Source: Papilionanthe hookeriana x Papilionanthe teres (lineage: Eukaryota > Streptophyta > Magnoliopsida > Asparagales > Orchidaceae). From it: a stretch of 64,000 bases of DNA. The stretch is from NCBI GenBank assembly GCA_022702705.1, contig CM040424.1, forward strand, positions 79,487,452 to 79,551,451, read 5' to 3'. The position numbers and the translations under genes were made by a program. The stretch's first letter is position 1. Each line of letters begins with the position of its first letter. Shown in pieces: positions 60,881-64,000 of this stretch. Below the pieces are notes generated by a model, which did no database searches, had not been told where the DNA came from, and worked only from the letters and a program-made list of their open reading frames with translations.

Positions 60881-61880
60881 GAATAATCAATACAACCTAT
60901 GTGACCAACTATAACCTACGTGGTCTACAACTTATGTAGCTCCCGATTTCGACCACTCCAGCCTACAGACATCATCGTAGCTCACCAATATAACCTATGT
61001 GACCAACTATGCCCTACGTGGCCCGCACTTTTAAAGCTTCCTATTACCGTCTTTAGGGCTAACCAATGCTCGTAAAACAACTATGTGCAGCCCACATGAC
61101 CAGCTACTGCCATGGCTTTCAATTGCATGATAAGCTAGAGCCATGATCATAGTCTACAACATTCACAACCGACTACTACCTCTATAAGAATCGACTACAA
61201 CCCATGCAATCTACTGTAATTGAGAATCACATTAAGTATAACCAGACTACGACTATTATCGATGAATCACTGTTGTGTATTTATAAAGAACATCTTTGTA
61301 ACTCCATCTTAACTTTTTCAGGAGAATAACAGTCATGTGTACTCACCATTAATAGTACGGATAATTATAACTTGGCCAGGTCCGATGGTTTATTTCCCTT
61401 TTTTAAGGTTTTTAATGTAAATGATTGAGATTTCACCTTTTGCTTTCTTTTCTTTTATTACATGAGTGCGTACTGAAGTCTCTTATAATGTTAAGTGGCT
61501 AAATAATCACTCTACCACCGTAGACCATCCCATGTGCATCAATGTATATATATTAAGCAAAAGAAGCCCTAGGGCCTATATTGATTTAAAAGCGGTTACA
61601 GAGGCTTGAAGAGAGGGCCCATGGAGCCCTTCCCGTGCGATACAATGCTATCAAAAAAGATCCAAAATATTCAAAAATTACAGAACAAAGTCAAGAGCTA
61701 AAACGTGATACTCTCGCTCTCTTGGAGATCCATGTAGTAATCTCGTTAATGCTACTCCATTGCCTTGAGTCACCGAGGTATCATCAAATAGGAGTGTAAC
61801 CCCAGGCTTCTTCTTCCCTCGAGAATGATAAACCTGTCAGTCTTCTCCATCATCTTCTTCTACTACTTCTTCTTCTTCTT

Positions 61881-62983
61881 CTACTTCTTCCTCTTCCGTA
61901 GAGTCATGCTGATTCTTGCATGTGGGTTCGACAATTGGTAGGGGAATTCTTCTTTTTCTGCTGAAAGTTTGGATATATCTGTTGGAGCGGACGGCTGAAG
62001 TAGCCCCTGGACGGCTTGCGGCACAGGAAGAAGTGCCGCACTTCCAGCTTGTTCAGTAACCACTGTAGTCTCCGGAGTGGAAATTTGTATAACAGGCTGA
62101 GACTTCTCCCCGACAGCCATGTCAGCTGAGTTTAAACTTTTATCAACATCAGATGCTAACGTATTCTCCTGAGCCAGGGTAGCATCAACTCTATGTTGGG
62201 AATTTCCAACAACAACAGAAGGCCCAACAGCCCTTTTCCTCGAGGGAGGATGCAGTATATAGCAGTTGTCTCTAATGTGTCTGAACATTCTGCAATGCTA
62301 GCAAAAGAGAGGCATGCTCTCCACCACAGCCTGCTGCCAAAACCCATCCGCACCATCAGTGATCCAAAAACGATCCACATCAGGGAGAGTGAAATCCCTC
62401 TCCTCTTAAACGCTGGCACCACCTTAAGAGACCCTATCAAAAGTAGGAGCGTCAACTTTGAGAGAAGTACTGAGAACTTGACTAATGTTGTACAAAGCAC
62501 GTGGATAGTACAAATGAAAGGAAAGCCCCGGAAGTTTGAACCACATAGGAACGATAGGAGGTTCCTTAGATGTGTCAAAATCAAGAGTCCATTTGATAAG
62601 CTTCATGCGAGTGCCAGTAATCAAAACTGATTGTTGAGCAAAGAGTCTAGCATAGTTTTCTTTCTTTTGTATCCGAAGGAGTAAGTGTTTGTTATCCAAC
62701 ACTCCCAATTTTCATCCACTAATAAGTTACATATTCTCAAAAAATTTTCTAACTGACCGAATTAGAATTTCCCAACTAAAGTAAATTTAACATCATCAGA
62801 GAGAACCTTCATTTCCAGTGTGGTGAAGATAACAGCAGGTTTCCCATCTTTAGTACCAATAGGCCTGATAAAATCGCCTTGTATTTTTCCAGCCGCAGTA
62901 TCATGAAATTCTTGTGGAAAAAAGAGGTGATCATTGTGGGAATTGCTGCGCACAGCTCCAGCATAGGAAGCTTTAGATGCCAT
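61881..62983 (-). pseudogene. LINE ORF1 relic: DUF4283 plus degraded zinc knuckle
   Basis: ORF1 proteins of plant L1-type LINEs bind element RNA. From ATG at 62983 (MASKASYAG...), KFTLVGKF is followed by a stop at 62762. A frameshift leads into 62708-62424 with GVLDNKHLLLR, YARLFAQQS, MKLIKWTLDFD, SKEPPIVPMWFKLPGL and HLYYPRALYNI, the DUF4283 core. Further on, FWQQAVVESMPLFC-stop-HCRMFRHIRDNC is the zinc knuckle with a stop inside and Gly changed to Arg. The last part (62288-61881) is a low-complexity tail ending in RKRKK. At least one frameshift and three in-frame stops make it non-functional. Confidence 0.8.
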
Positions 62984-62989
62984 CAGAAA

Positions 62990-63567
62990 TAAGTCGCCGA
63001 GCGGCCTCTAGATTCAGTGAACTGTGCAGCAAGCATGCACACGGAAGCAGGTTCTACTATGCGACGGAAGTGCGACTGGAAATGCCTGGAACTCTTCGAG
63101 CTCCCACAACATAAAATTGTCAAGCTCGCACAGAGCCTAGCTTGTCGACAGGGACAAGCCGTGCAGAGAAACGACGAGAGAACTTGCGTTATTCTGTCAG
63201 CTGAAGAACGACGGAAAAGATAGAAGCGAGCCCCTGGAGCCCTCTTCTCGCACAGAGCCGAGGCGCCGAGCTCCCAGATTGCGAGTCGTTCGCGAGGAAG
63301 CAGTCAACTTCGAGCAGGATTCGTCGTCGCAGTAAACCGCGAGGTTCGCACGAGCCAGTGAGGCGACGTCGTCGTAGTAGTAGCAGACGACGAAGGATCG
63401 AGCAGACGACGCAGAGCTCGACGAGATTGAAGTAGCGAGACACAGCACTGCATATCCCCTTCGTCGACGAAGACTGTCGACGAAACCAGAGGACGAAGAC
63501 TATGCTAGGGTTAGCCATTACGGCGAAACCCTTGCGGAGCGACGAAGACGAAGACGCGCCGCATCTT

Positions 63568-63568
<1 letters not shown>
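62990..63568 (-). other. GC-rich 5' leader of the LINE
   Basis: Rich in cgacgaag/gtcgtcg words and CpG, unlike the AT-rich host block. Frames at 63189-63644 and 63197-63448 run through it and into the TA array, and they have no domain; I treat them as compositional. Confidence 0.55.

Positions 63569-63622
<54 letters not shown>
63569..63622. repeat. (TA)n microsatellite
   Basis: The counterpart of the copy A array at 18043-18102, now on one side of the inserted LINE. Confidence 0.88.
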
Positions 63623-63628
<6 letters not shown>

Positions 63629-64000
63629 TCATATAATAATGCATTATATATATTTATATAAAAGATTAAATCACTACAACTCTTTTGTTAGAGTGGTTAG
63701 GTGTCTTCTATTGCAAAAGAAGGGTTTTGGTTAATTCTACATAATTTTTTTATTTAGCTTGGCAAATCAATCCAAATACAAGCCAATTCGAACAAAATGA
63801 TCAATATTGAATCGAACACAAACAAACTTCTTATCAGCTTAATAAATTGAACACAAGCTAATACAAACAAGCCAAAACATAAACAGACTCTTAACTTGCT
63901 CAAGTTCGACTCATTTACACCCTTGTTTATCAACAAAATGATTAAAGAAAAAATCAAAATAAATATATCGAATCCATCATTGACATCCTATTTCCTAATA

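Larger units (their letters stand above)
61554..63568 (-). mobile_element. L1-type LINE with ORF1 only (ORF2 absent)
   Basis: An insertion of about 2.0 kb in copy B at the (TA)n array that is uninterrupted in copy A. On the minus strand it starts with a GC-rich 5' leader (63568-62984), then an ORF1 relic (62983-61881), then about 330 bp of 3' sequence ending ...cctagggcttcttttgctt (61554), which resembles the 3' ends of plant L1 elements. There is no endonuclease or reverse transcriptase between ORF1 and the 3' end, where an autonomous element would have several kb. Target-site duplication cannot be read because both flanks are TA repeats. Confidence 0.75.
53690..64000. repeat. Copy B of the >10-kb duplicated block
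   Basis: Collinear with 8122-18476 in the same orientation. It lacks the LTR element found at 13520-15456 and has a private LINE at about 61554-63568. It continues to the last base of the window. Many CpG sites kept in copy A are TpG or CpA here (for example 57360-57540 against 11820-12010), as expected of methylated, silent DNA. Confidence 0.92.

Noticed and set aside
62193..62630. 145-aa plus-strand frame
   Set aside because: Antisense shadow of the LINE ORF1 relic, whose minus-strand translation has clear DUF4283 similarity.
63189..63644. 151-aa minus-strand frame
   Set aside because: It starts in the (TA)n array (IYIYIY) and runs through the LINE leader. No domain; LINE ORF1 begins further downstream.
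1..64000. CRISPR arrays, operons or prophage-like systems
   Set aside because: Spliced plant genes and eukaryotic transposons rule out a prokaryotic source; the tandem repeats found have no spacers.

Overview
This is nuclear DNA from a flowering plant. The evidence is a spliced R2R3-MYB transcription factor gene, the first exon of a plant VTT/DedA (SNARE-associated Golgi) family gene, and a dense mix of decayed Ty1/Copia, RTE-type LINE, L1-type LINE, CACTA and MITE sequences with long (TA)n arrays. A monocot is possible, but nothing I can read settles the lineage. Most of the window is AT-rich repeat debris. I see no tRNA, rRNA, organelle insertion or CRISPR, and an assembly gap of about 500 N lies at 53191-53689.

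Layout. 1-8.1 kb: the 3' end of an RTE LINE, a 242-bp fold-back MITE, degenerate minisatellites, a decayed Copia gag/protease fragment and microsatellites. 8.12-18.48 kb (copy A) is a long block that recurs at 53.69-64.0 kb (copy B). Both copies carry an LTR-like repeat, a minus-strand Copia pol relic and a 0.93-kb non-autonomous CACTA element. Copy A alone has gained a 1,937-bp non-autonomous LTR element (5-bp TSD, empty site visible in B). Copy B alone has gained a ~2.0-kb L1-type LINE that has an ORF1 relic but no reverse transcriptase. 19.4-20.4 kb: an inverted copy of the LTR-like repeat and a (TA)n array. 20.8-22.5 kb: the MYB gene, the only complete gene. 22.6-30 kb: AT-rich intergenic DNA with a spaced 399-bp duplication, another MITE and short interspersed repeats. 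30-32 kb: another LTR-like repeat. 32.2-39.6 kb: an unusual block with twin hairpins, a G-depleted C/A-rich tract, a GC-rich island, an (AAATT)n-rich tract and further stem-loops; it may be a very long LTR or a non-autonomous retroelement. 41.4-44.1 kb: a GATC-rich ~145-bp tandem repeat, RTE fragments and a CACTA transposase-associated-domain relic. 46.3-46.8 kb: promoter and exon 1 of the VTT gene on the plus strand, whose later exons I cannot find in the window. 50 kb: a clean 168-bp tandem triplication.

The MYB protein (330 aa when spliced as proposed) fits the suberin-regulator subgroups (MYB9/107/39 and MYB53/92/93). It has an extra residue in repeat R2, lacks the usual first intron and appears to end in a tiny third exon. 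The VTT exon encodes a membrane-proximal N-terminus. The two genes are unrelated and about 24 kb apart. Everything else reads as transposon-derived or simple sequence, and I claim no other protein-coding gene.
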